The notes under the pieces: generated by a model
What the model was told of the DNA's origin: nothing
The model's input: the letters and a program-made list of their open reading frames with translations, nothing else
Databases searched by the model: none
Shown: positions 45,239-52,865 of the stretch, piece after piece
How the letters are laid out: every line of letters starts with the position of its first letter
Position numbering within the stretch: position 1 is the first letter of the stretch
DNA from: Chloroflexota bacterium
GTDB lineage: Bacteria; Chloroflexota; Anaerolineae; Anaerolineales; Villigracilaceae
Length of the DNA stretch: 64,000 nucleotides
Reading direction: 5' to 3'
Assembly (NCBI GenBank): GCA_019873655.1
Contig: JAIOAU010000015.1
Location: 1-64,000 of the forward strand
Program-made: the position numbers and the translations under genes

Positions 45239-46326
45239 GCCTCCGGCAAAGTTGCCCTGAGATATTCGCACCAGTTGCCGCCCATAATGGCGACGACATC
45301 TTCATCCGAGTAACCGCGCTCACGCAACAAGGGGGGCAACTTCTGCAAATCGGCAATCGTCTCCAAATCGGCAGGGACCGAGGAAAGGCCGAACCCGCCG
45401 TCGAAATCGCTGCCGATGCCCACGTGACGGGCGTCTCCGGCTCGCTGACAAATGTAGTCGATCATCGCCGCCACATTCGCCAGGGTGATGCCTTCCCGCC
45501 CATCGGATTCTGTCCAGCCGGCTTTGAGAAAACGGCAATAGGGAACGACGCCGACGATTCCATCGCGCTCGATCAGCCGGCGCAAGACAGCCTCGCTCAA
45601 CAGGCGGTTCCCTTCATACCCCGCGACGGCCGCCGCCGGGTTGGCATGACTGGCAATGATCGGGCCGGGGTAACTATCGAGCGCCTGCAGAGCCGCCTGC
45701 TCATCCATGTGACTCAGATCGAGACCGAAGCCGAACTCGGCCATGCCCTTCAAGAGCATGCGTCCATCCTGGGTCAACGGCCCCGGTTCGCGGGTCCCGC
45801 CGCAGAAACGCGTCCCCGCCCAGGCCAGGCCGATGATGCGCAGGCCCATCTGCCACCACTCTTCCAGTTCAGACGGTTTGCGAATGCCCTCGGCCCCTTC
45901 CATCAGCGCCACCAGCCCGACAGGATGACCCTCTTTCTCGCTCCGCCAATCGGCCAGCACCGCTTCCAGGTCCGACCGGCTGCAAATCAGCCGAAAATAG
46001 TCAGGGGAGCGGTCGGTCAGCATGTGATAGGCCGCCAGTTGGGCGCGATATAAGCGATGCGCCTCGTCGAACGATTCATAGACCTGGGTATCCCACGCGC
46101 CCAAGGCGCGGCGCTTGGGCGTGGCGAACAACGTGCCAAAAACGACAGCCACCCGTCCCTCTTGATACTCCGGCCAGCCGAGCATCGTCTCCCCGTTGCG
46201 GGCCGGGGTTTCTGTTCCTCTTTCCAAAGCGCGCGTTTCGAGGGCCGAGCGCCGATAATCCCGCCCCAGCGCCAGCATATTCCAGGCAAGGTCTTCGTGA
46301 GAGTCAACAATCAGGGGACGATTCAT
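45235..46326 (-). CDS. M19 (renal-type) membrane dipeptidase
   Basis: 363 residues from MNRPLIVDSHEDLAWN. Zinc ligands of family M19 are visible: DSHEDLAW (His-x-Asp), LMEGAEG (bridging Glu), DLSHMDE and ASHANP (His), and GIGSDFDGGFG near the C terminus. Hydrolyses dipeptides, including D-amino-acid ones. ATG 46371 overlaps the rpsA stop and would add 15 residues; homology favours 46326. Confidence 0.92.
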   Translation of the reverse strand: MNRPLIVDSHEDLAWNMLALGRDYRRSALETRALERGTETPARNGETMLGWPEYQEGRVAVVFGTLFATPKRRALGAWDTQVYESFDEAHRLYRAQLAAYHMLTDRSPDYFRLICSRSDLEAVLADWRSEKEGHPVGLVALMEGAEGIRKPSELEEWWQMGLRIIGLAWAGTRFCGGTREPGPLTQDGRMLLKGMAEFGFGLDLSHMDEQAALQALDSYPGPIIASHANPAAAVAGYEGNRLLSEAVLRRLIERDGIVGVVPYCRFLKAGWTESDGREGITLANVAAMIDYICQRAGDARHVGIGSDFDGGFGLSSVPADLETIADLQKLPPLLRERGYSDEDVVAIMGGNWCEYLRATLPEA

Positions 46327-46336
46327 AGCAATCAGC

Positions 46337-46360
46337 GGGCGCACCGTTGCGGGTGCGCCC
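46337..46360 (-). other. Hairpin between rpsA and the dipeptidase
   Basis: A 9-bp stem (GGGCGCACC / GGTGCGCCC) with a 6-base loop and no T-run. It is a likely RNA-stabilising or attenuating structure rather than a full terminator. Confidence 0.4.
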
Positions 46361-46367
46361 ATCCAAT

Positions 46368-47699
46368 TCATCCTTCTGCTTTTTCCTCGGGCTGACCGCT
46401 TTCGGGGGCCGCCTCGCTCGCTTCGGCTTCGGGCGCGGGGCCGACCTCGGCGGGCGGCGTCTCAGGCGCGGCCTCCTCGCCAGCCTGCAAGCCGACATCT
46501 TCGAGATCGATCTGTTTGAGATCCAGGTCTTTGTAAGCGCCCGAGTCGACCTTGCGCAGACTCAGGCCGATTCGACGCTGATCGGTGTCGATGCGGATGA
46601 TGCGCAGGGTCACCACATCTCCCTCGTGCAAAACTTCCTTCGGGTGTTCGATGCGCTTCTCGCTGATCTCCGAGATGTGAATCAGGCCCTCCAGGTCGCC
46701 TTCCAAACGGGCAAACGCCCCAAACTTCGCCAGGCGGGTGATCACGCCCTCGACCAACTGCCCGACCTTGAACTTCGCCACCTTGCGCTGCCAGGGATCG
46801 TCTTGCAAGGCCCGCAGCGACAGGCCGATTCGCTTGCGCTCGCGGTCGATGTTGATGACCTTGACCCGCACCTCCTGGCCCACCTCCAACACCTCCGAGG
46901 GATGCTGCACCCGCTCCCATGAAATCTCGGACAGGTGAACCAGGCCATCCGCGCCGTTGACATTGACAAAAGCGCCGAAATCGGCCAGGCTGGTGACGCG
47001 GCCCGTGCAAATGTCGCCTTCCTTGAGTTCCTCGATGACGCGCTCTTTGATAGACTGACGCGTCTCGCTCGAGGCCGCCCGCTCCGAGAGAATCAGGCGG
47101 CGGCGGTTGCGGTCCACCTCGATGACCCGCACCGTGATCGGCTCGCCGATCATCTTCGACCAGCGCTGATCGGCGGTCTCGCCGCTCAGGCTCATCCGGC
47201 GGCTCATGCTGATCTGCGAGGCGGGGACGAAACCGCGCAGACCATGCACCGGCACAATCAGGCCGCCTTTGTTGTAGCCCTCGATCGTCCCTTGGTAGGA
47301 CTCGCCAGCCTCCAACATCTTTTCAACGGCCTGCCAGCCTTTCTGTTCCTGGGCGCGGGTGTACGAGAGAACCACCGTCCCATTGGCGTCCTCGGCCGCT
47401 TGAACATAAACCTGAATCTCCTGGCCAACCTGAAAAGCCTCGCGCTCTTCGGCCGGGATTTGCTCCAACTCGCGGCCGGCGATCACGCCTTCCGATTTGG
47501 CCCCCACGCTGACCAGGATCTGCGTGGGGCTGATGCTGGCAATGGTGCCGGTGCGAATCTCGCCCGGCTGAGGGAAATCCAAAGCCAACCCCTCCTCTTG
47601 AAGGAGGTCTTCCATATTGGTGCTGTTTGCGCCTTCCTGGGGCAAAGTGTTCTCGGGCGCGTCCCCCTGCCCGAGCAAAGCGTTATCTTGTTCCATCAT
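46368..47699 (-). CDS. rpsA: Ribosomal protein S1 (four S1 domains)
   Basis: 443 residues with four S1/OB repeats (about 44-115, 128-198, 220-288, 305-373); the third and fourth contain FGAFVNVNGADGLVHLSEIS and FGAFARLEGDLEGLIHISEI. Enterobacterial S1 has six domains; four with an acidic Pro/Glu tail is normal outside Proteobacteria. Binds mRNA on the 30S subunit. Start ATGATG with GGAG 12 bases upstream. Confidence 0.95.
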   Translation of the reverse strand: MMEQDNALLGQGDAPENTLPQEGANSTNMEDLLQEEGLALDFPQPGEIRTGTIASISPTQILVSVGAKSEGVIAGRELEQIPAEEREAFQVGQEIQVYVQAAEDANGTVVLSYTRAQEQKGWQAVEKMLEAGESYQGTIEGYNKGGLIVPVHGLRGFVPASQISMSRRMSLSGETADQRWSKMIGEPITVRVIEVDRNRRRLILSERAASSETRQSIKERVIEELKEGDICTGRVTSLADFGAFVNVNGADGLVHLSEISWERVQHPSEVLEVGQEVRVKVINIDRERKRIGLSLRALQDDPWQRKVAKFKVGQLVEGVITRLAKFGAFARLEGDLEGLIHISEISEKRIEHPKEVLHEGDVVTLRIIRIDTDQRRIGLSLRKVDSGAYKDLDLKQIDLEDVGLQAGEEAAPETPPAEVGPAPEAEASEAAPESGQPEEKAEG

Positions 47700-47731
47700 G
47701 AGAACTGAACTCCGGCGATTAAGATGGATGG

Positions 47732-47760
47732 ATTATACAGGCGAATGAGTTTTTAGACAA
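47732..47760 (-). promoter_or_regulatory. Promoter of rpsA
   Basis: TTGTCT (47760-47755), 17-base spacer, TATAAT (47737-47732) on the minus strand, with a leader of about 25 bases. Confidence 0.65.
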
Positions 47761-47786
47761 CCCTTGCGCCGCCCAACGAACTTTTT

Positions 47787-47816
47787 TTGGCGCAAGTCGG
47801 ATAAGTGCAGTATAAT
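47787..47816 (+). promoter_or_regulatory. Promoter of the chelatase gene
   Basis: TTGGCG (47787-47792), 18-base spacer, TATAAT (47811-47816), 18 bases before the ATG at 47835, divergent from rpsA. Confidence 0.55.
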
Positions 47817-47834
47817 CCCTGCGCGGAGTTGTCC

Positions 47835-49901
47835 ATGCCTAGCATCTACCCGTTCACTGCCATCGTCGGTCAAGAGCGCATGCGCCGCGCTCTGATTCTC
47901 AACGCCATCGACCCGCGCATCGGCGGCGTGCTGATTCGCGGCGAGCGCGGCACGGCCAAATCCACCGCCGCCCGCGCCCTGGCCGCCCTGCTGCCCAAAG
48001 TGCGCGTCGTCAAAGATTGCCGCTTCGGCTGCGACCCCGATCAGCCCGCCTCCTGGTGCACCGAGTGCCGCGAACGGGCTGCCAGCGGCCAGCCCCTGCC
48101 GGTCGAAATGAAACCGATCCCCTTCGTCAACCTGCCCGTCTCGGCCACCGAAGACCGCGTCGTCGGCACCCTCGACATCGAACAGGCCATCCAAAAGGGC
48201 GAGCGGCGTTTCGAACCGGGCGTCCTGGCCGCCGCCAACCGCGGCCTGCTCTACATTGACGAAGTCAACCTGCTCGACGACCACGTCGTGGACGTCCTGC
48301 TCGACTCGGCCGCCATGGGCATGAACATCGTCGAGCGCGAAGGCATCTCCTTCACCCACCCCGCCCGCTTCATCCTGGTCGGCACGATGAACCCCGAAGA
48401 GGGCGACCTGCGCCCGCAACTGCTCGACCGCTTCGCCCTCTCCGTTGACATCACCGGCATCCGCGACGCCCGCGAACGGGTGGCCATCATCGAGAACAAC
48501 CTGGCCTTCGAGGCCGACCCCGAAGGCTTCTACAGGACCTGGCAGCCGCACGAGGAAAAACTCTCGCGCATCATCGAACACGCCCGCACCCTGGTCGACA
48601 AGATCACCTACACCCGCCGCGACCTCCTGTCCATCGCCGCCCTGACCGCCTCCCTCAACGTGGACGGCCACCGCGCCGACCTGGTCATCCTGAAGGCCGC
48701 CCGCGCTCACGCCGCCTACGAAGGCCGCACCGCCATCACCAACCGCGACATCGCCCTGGCCGCCGAACTGGCCCTGCCTCACCGCATCAAACACGGCCCG
48801 TTCCACCAGACCGAAATCACGCGCGAGCAATTGCAGGAACGCATCGAACAGCTGCAGGGATCCTCGTCCGAGGGCGAACCCTCCGAGCCGACTGAAAAAG
48901 AAGTCAGCGACGAGGCGCAAAAAAAAATCATAACTGAGGCCGCCGAACAGGACTCGACCGCCGAGCCGCCGCCTGCCGAACCTTCCCCCCAACAGGCCGT
49001 CTTCGACAAACAAGACGCCCACTGGTGGGACGGCGGCCAGAAAGTCAAGGTCGGCGAGACCTTCCAGCCTCGCAAACTCGACACCCCCCTCGACAAACTG
49101 ACCCGCCGCCACTCCGGCCGCCGCTCGCGCACCCACACCGAGCGCAAACGCGGCCGCTACATCCAGGCGCGCCCCGCCAACGGCAAGACCGACGACGTCG
49201 CCTTCGACGCCACCCTGCGCGCCGCCGCGCCCTACCAGAAGCGCCGCGCCGAACAGCGTAAGCAAGTCGCCTTCGCCATCCAGAAGAGCGACTTACAGCG
49301 CAAGGTGCGCGTCAAGCGCGCCGCCAACCTCGTCCTCTTCCTGGTGGACGCCTCCTGGTCGATGGCCGTCGCCGAGCGGATGGCCGCCACCAAAGGCGCC
49401 ATCCTCTCCCTCCTCACCGACGCCTACCAGCGCCGCGACCGCGTCGGCCTGATCGTCTTCCAGAAAGACCGCGCCACCCTCATCCTGCCGCCCACCAACT
49501 CGGTACAACTCGCCCAGCGCGCCCTGGCCGACATCCCCGTCGGCGGCAAAACCCCTCTCTCGGCGGGCCTTCTCATGGCCTACGAAGTCCTGATGCAGGA
49601 ACAACTCCTCCATCCCGACATCGAACCCCTCCTGATCGTCCTGACCGACGGGGCCGGCAACGTCTCCATGGGCGTCCTGCCGCCCCAAGAGGAAGCCTAC
49701 CAGTTCGCCGAACAGATCGCCGCCCGCAAAATCCGCAGCGTGGTCATCAACATGGAACACGCCTCTTTCGACCAGGGCCTGGCTCAGGCGCTGGCCGATC
49801 ACCTCAAAGCCCCCTGCTACACCCTGACCGAACTCAAAGCCGAGAATCTGCTCTCCACCGTCCGCGCCGAAATGAGCGAACCGGTCAAGAAAGGAAAATG
49901 A
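47835..49901 (+). CDS. Fused magnesium/cobalt chelatase AAA and VWA subunit
   Basis: 688 residues. The AAA half (about 1-340) has Walker A GERGTAKST, Walker B LLYIDEVNLL, sensor LVGTMNPEEGDLRPQLLDRF as in BchI/ChlI. An acidic, Pro-rich linker (about 345-410) precedes a VWA half (about 480-688) with MIDAS VDASWSMA and TPLSAGL, as in BchD/ChlD. Such fused I-D proteins work with a large H-type subunit for Mg or Co insertion in tetrapyrroles, but are also found as orphan MoxR-like remodelers. No large subunit is nearby. Confidence 0.92.
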   Translation: MPSIYPFTAIVGQERMRRALILNAIDPRIGGVLIRGERGTAKSTAARALAALLPKVRVVKDCRFGCDPDQPASWCTECRERAASGQPLPVEMKPIPFVNLPVSATEDRVVGTLDIEQAIQKGERRFEPGVLAAANRGLLYIDEVNLLDDHVVDVLLDSAAMGMNIVEREGISFTHPARFILVGTMNPEEGDLRPQLLDRFALSVDITGIRDARERVAIIENNLAFEADPEGFYRTWQPHEEKLSRIIEHARTLVDKITYTRRDLLSIAALTASLNVDGHRADLVILKAARAHAAYEGRTAITNRDIALAAELALPHRIKHGPFHQTEITREQLQERIEQLQGSSSEGEPSEPTEKEVSDEAQKKIITEAAEQDSTAEPPPAEPSPQQAVFDKQDAHWWDGGQKVKVGETFQPRKLDTPLDKLTRRHSGRRSRTHTERKRGRYIQARPANGKTDDVAFDATLRAAAPYQKRRAEQRKQVAFAIQKSDLQRKVRVKRAANLVLFLVDASWSMAVAERMAATKGAILSLLTDAYQRRDRVGLIVFQKDRATLILPPTNSVQLAQRALADIPVGGKTPLSAGLLMAYEVLMQEQLLHPDIEPLLIVLTDGAGNVSMGVLPPQEEAYQFAEQIAARKIRSVVINMEHASFDQGLAQALADHLKAPCYTLTELKAENLLSTVRAEMSEPVKKGK

Positions 49902-49949
49902 ATCTCCCCGTCGCGTCGTCAACCGCCCGGTCGGACTGCCCGGGCCGAT

Positions 49950-50291
49950 TTATTCGCCCTGCGATTCCGTCCCGCCCGAGCGCAGCAGGCCGACCAGCGC
50001 CTGTAGCATCTTGGCGCGGTATTCGATTGCGGTCCGCACATTCTGCTGGTGCAGGTCGAAGACGGCCACATCCGCCTCCAGCCCGCCGAACTCGTTCCTC
50101 TTGGCCGGGATGACCACCTCGCTCTCCCCATCCAACTTGACGATCGTGCGCACCATCAGGCTGGCGTCCTCGAAACTGGCCGAATCGAGGTCCACGTACT
50201 TCGTCTCGACCGTCATCACCGCCGCCTCGCGCACATAACGGGCCGCCTCCTCGATGGCCGTCCGCACCGCCTCGCGAATCTCGTTTTCCAT
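49950..50291 (-). CDS. Hypothetical protein
   Basis: 113 residues, not recognised. An N-terminal helix (MENEIREAVRTAIEEAARYV) precedes a strand-rich centre (VMTVETKYVDLDSASF, MVRTIVKLDG) and a C-terminal helix (TAIEYRAKMLQALVGLL). Probably a small cytoplasmic alpha-beta protein. It is convergent with the chelatase gene. Confidence 0.75.
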   Translation of the reverse strand: MENEIREAVRTAIEEAARYVREAAVMTVETKYVDLDSASFEDASLMVRTIVKLDGESEVVIPAKRNEFGGLEADVAVFDLHQQNVRTAIEYRAKMLQALVGLLRSGGTESQGE

Positions 50292-50339
50292 GCTGCGACC
50301 TCCATCCGCACGATTTCTTCCGAACAACACACATTCAAT

Positions 50340-50345
50340 TATACT
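50340..50345 (+). promoter_or_regulatory. -10 of the HAD gene
   Basis: TATACT ends 14 bases before the ATG at 50360, so the leader would be only about 7 bases. Confidence 0.45.
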
Positions 50346-50359
50346 GGTAAACTCAGACC

Positions 50360-51004
50360 ATGTCGCTATCCAAGCCCACCCATCCCGCCCCGCCGCCGGC
50401 CTTCGTCTTCGACCTGGGAGGCGTCCTCCTGGACTGGAATCCGCGCCGCCTCTTCCGTCCCTTCTTCGACGGCGACCCGGCCGCCCTGGAAACCTTCCTG
50501 GCCGAAATCGACTTCCCCAACTGGAACGCCCAACTCGACCGCGGCCGTCCCATCGCCGAGGCCGTCGCCGAACTCTCCCGCCGCTTCCCCCACTACGCCG
50601 CCCCGCTGCAGGCCTATCACCTGCGCTGGGGAGAAACCGTTCTCGGCCCGATTCAACCGGTCGTGGACCTGCTCGCCCGCCTCAAACGGGCCGGACGGCC
50701 CCTCTTCGCCCTCAGCAACTGGTCGGTCGAGACCTTTCCGCTGATGCGCGCCCGCTACGACTTCCTCGGCTGGTTCGACCGCCTCTTCATCTCCGGCGAG
50801 ATCGGCCTCATCAAACCCGACGAGGCCATCTTCCGCTTCTTTCTGGAAACCATCGGCCGCCGCGCCGAGGAATGCCTGTTCATTGACGATTCGCAGGTCA
50901 ACATCGCCGCCGCCTCCCGCCTCGGCTTCCAGACCATCCATTTCCTCTCCCCCGAACAACTGACCGGCGAACTGGCCGCCCGCGGCCTCCTCCCGCCCCC
51001 CTGA
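50360..51004 (+). CDS. HAD-IA family phosphatase
   Basis: 214 residues. Motif I FVFDLGGVLLDW, motif II ALSNWS, motif III Lys in IGLIKPDEAIF, motif IV FIDDSQVN, in the YihX-type subfamily (sugar phosphatase-like). Substrate not predictable. nadD follows after 32 bases. Confidence 0.92.
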   Translation: MSLSKPTHPAPPPAFVFDLGGVLLDWNPRRLFRPFFDGDPAALETFLAEIDFPNWNAQLDRGRPIAEAVAELSRRFPHYAAPLQAYHLRWGETVLGPIQPVVDLLARLKRAGRPLFALSNWSVETFPLMRARYDFLGWFDRLFISGEIGLIKPDEAIFRFFLETIGRRAEECLFIDDSQVNIAAASRLGFQTIHFLSPEQLTGELAARGLLPPP

Positions 51005-51024
51005 CCTGCCGCCTGCGGATGCGG

Positions 51025-51030
51025 TATACT
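51025..51030 (+). promoter_or_regulatory. -10 of a leaderless nadD transcript
   Basis: TATACT ends 6 bases before the ATG at 51037. Confidence 0.5.
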
Positions 51031-51036
51031 ACGCTC

Positions 51037-51642
51037 ATGCCTGCCCTCGGCGTCTTCGGCGGGACCTTCGACCCGCCCCACCTCGGACACCTCATCCTGG
51101 CCGACGAGGCCCTCCACGCCCTCGGCCTGACGCGCCTGCTATGGGTGCTCACCCCCGATCCGCCCCACAAACCGGGCCGGCGTTTTGCCCCCCTCGAAGA
51201 CCGCCGCGCCATGCTCGAACTCGTCCTCGCCGACGAACCGGCCTTCGAACTCTCCACGGTCGAGATCGACCGTCCCGGCCCGCACTACGCCCTCGACACC
51301 GTCCGGCTCCTCGCCGCCCAAAACCCCGGCTGCGACCTCATCTACCTGATGGGCGAGGACTCCCTGCGCGACCTGCCGACCTGGTGCCGCCCCGCCGACT
51401 TCCTGGCCGCCGTCCACGCCCTGGGGGTCATGCGCCGCCCCGGCCTCCCCGCCGACCTGGCCGCCCTCGAGGCCGTCCTGCCGGGCGTCGCCGCCAAAGT
51501 CCGCTTATTTGACGCGCCGCTCATCGAAATCGCCTCCAGCGACATCCGCCGGCGGATCGCCGAAGGCCGCCCCTTTCGCCGCTTCCTGACGCCGCAGGTC
51601 TACGCGTACATTCAGCGGCGCCGCCTCTATCGTTCGGCCTGA
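51037..51642 (+). CDS. nadD: Nicotinate-nucleotide adenylyltransferase
   Basis: 201 residues. GVFGGTFDPPHLGHL with the HxGH nucleotidyltransferase motif and the C-terminal SSDIRRRIAEG plus YIQRRRLY are diagnostic. Makes deamido-NAD from nicotinate mononucleotide. ATG 51037 is chosen because a frame six residues longer has the -10 inside it. Confidence 0.95.
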   Translation: MPALGVFGGTFDPPHLGHLILADEALHALGLTRLLWVLTPDPPHKPGRRFAPLEDRRAMLELVLADEPAFELSTVEIDRPGPHYALDTVRLLAAQNPGCDLIYLMGEDSLRDLPTWCRPADFLAAVHALGVMRRPGLPADLAALEAVLPGVAAKVRLFDAPLIEIASSDIRRRIAEGRPFRRFLTPQVYAYIQRRRLYRSA

Positions 51643-51654
51643 CCGATTCCCCCC

Positions 51655-52821
51655 ATGTCCCTCCTGCTCGACGCCCTCTTCAACGCCGTCGCCTACGGCC
51701 ACCTGATCGTGGATGTCCTCAACGGCCAGCGGACGGTGCTCTTCACCTACTGGAGCCAGGAACACGGCATGAGCAACGCCGTCCTGGCTGTCATTTCCAC
51801 CCTCTACGTCTGGGTGGCTTCGCTCTCGCAGCCCGTCTTCGGCTGGATTTCGGACCGCTTCGGCAAGGCCCGCCTGCTGGCCGCCGGCGGCATCCTGTGG
51901 ATGACGGTCCTGTTCGCCTCGGCCCTCTTCCTGCCGGTCGAGGCCGCCATCGTCTGCCTGGTGCTGGGCAGCCTCGGTTCGGCCGCCTTCCACCCGGTCG
52001 GGACGATGCAGGCCACCCTGCGCGGCAAGTCGCTGCTGGCCGGGCGGGAGACGACCTCCACCTCCTGGTTCTTCGTCTTCGGCCAGTTCGGCTACTTCAT
52101 CGGCCCCATCCTCGGCGGGATGCTGCTGCAAGCCTTCGGCCCGCCGGGCGTGGCGCTGCTGGCCGTCCCCGCCCTGCTCATCGGCCTGAACGCCCTCTGG
52201 CGGCTGCGGCAGGCCGTCATCCTGCCCCGCCCCGCGCCGACCGCCGCCGCCCCCCGGCCTGCCGCCGCGCGGACCTTTCTGATCGCGCTGGCGCTGGTCG
52301 CCTCGCTGCAGGCCTGGGCCCAGCAAAACATGATCACCTTCGTCCCCAAGCATTTGAGCGACCTGGGGCAGAGCGCCTCGGTCTACGGCATCCTCTCCGG
52401 CCTGTTCATGGGCGGATCGGCGCTGGGCAACGTCCTGGGCGGCGCGCTGGCCGACCGCTTCGGGCGTCAGCGGGTGGCCGCCGCCATGCTCGCCCTGGCC
52501 GCCCTGCCGATGACGGCCATCGCTTCGGTCGGCTGGTCGTGGAGCCTCTACCTGCTCATCCCGCTGGCCGGCCTGTTGACCGGCGCGGTGCACAGCATCA
52601 TCGTCGTCCTGGCCCAGCATGCCATCGGCGGCGGCATGGCGCTCGCCTCCGGCCTGACGCTCGGATTCATGTTCTCGGCCGGCGCGCTGGGGACGCTGCT
52701 CTCCGGCCCCCTGGCCGACCGCTGGGGCTTCCCGCCCGTCTTCCAGATGACCACCGGCCTGGTCCTCCTCGCCGCCCTGGCGACCCTGGCCCTGCGCGAG
52801 CAGCCGCCGGCCGACCGCTAG
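51655..52821 (+). CDS. MFS transporter, Fsr-like
   Basis: 388 residues, about 12 TM helices. NAVAYGHLIVDVLNGQRTVLF and WISDRFGKARLLAAGG (MFS loop 2-3 motif D-R-x-G-R) fit the fosmidomycin-resistance-like exporter group. The substrate is unknown. Starts 12 bases after nadD. Confidence 0.9.
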   Translation: MSLLLDALFNAVAYGHLIVDVLNGQRTVLFTYWSQEHGMSNAVLAVISTLYVWVASLSQPVFGWISDRFGKARLLAAGGILWMTVLFASALFLPVEAAIVCLVLGSLGSAAFHPVGTMQATLRGKSLLAGRETTSTSWFFVFGQFGYFIGPILGGMLLQAFGPPGVALLAVPALLIGLNALWRLRQAVILPRPAPTAAAPRPAAARTFLIALALVASLQAWAQQNMITFVPKHLSDLGQSASVYGILSGLFMGGSALGNVLGGALADRFGRQRVAAAMLALAALPMTAIASVGWSWSLYLLIPLAGLLTGAVHSIIVVLAQHAIGGGMALASGLTLGFMFSAGALGTLLSGPLADRWGFPPVFQMTTGLVLLAALATLALREQPPADR

Positions 52822-52828
52822 AATCCAT

Positions 52829-52854
52829 CCGGCCCCCGGAGTCCCGGAGGCCGG
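52829..52854. terminator. GC-rich hairpin between convergent genes
   Basis: CCGGCC... GGCCGG outer arms with a nested CCGG AGTC CCGG, between the MFS and WD40 gene ends. Lacks strong T-runs. Confidence 0.5.
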
Positions 52855-52865
52855 AATGTCGTCGC

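Noticed and set aside
46337-46360. Full terminator between rpsA and the dipeptidase
   Set aside because: Good stem but no T-run; kept only as an RNA hairpin.
47771-47777. GCCCAAC resembling an attC core box
   Set aside because: No partner box or pairing arms within 100 bases; chance match.
49902-49949. Terminator between the chelatase gene and the 49950 gene
   Set aside because: Only a 5-bp CCCGG/CCGGG pairing could be found, not enough to call.
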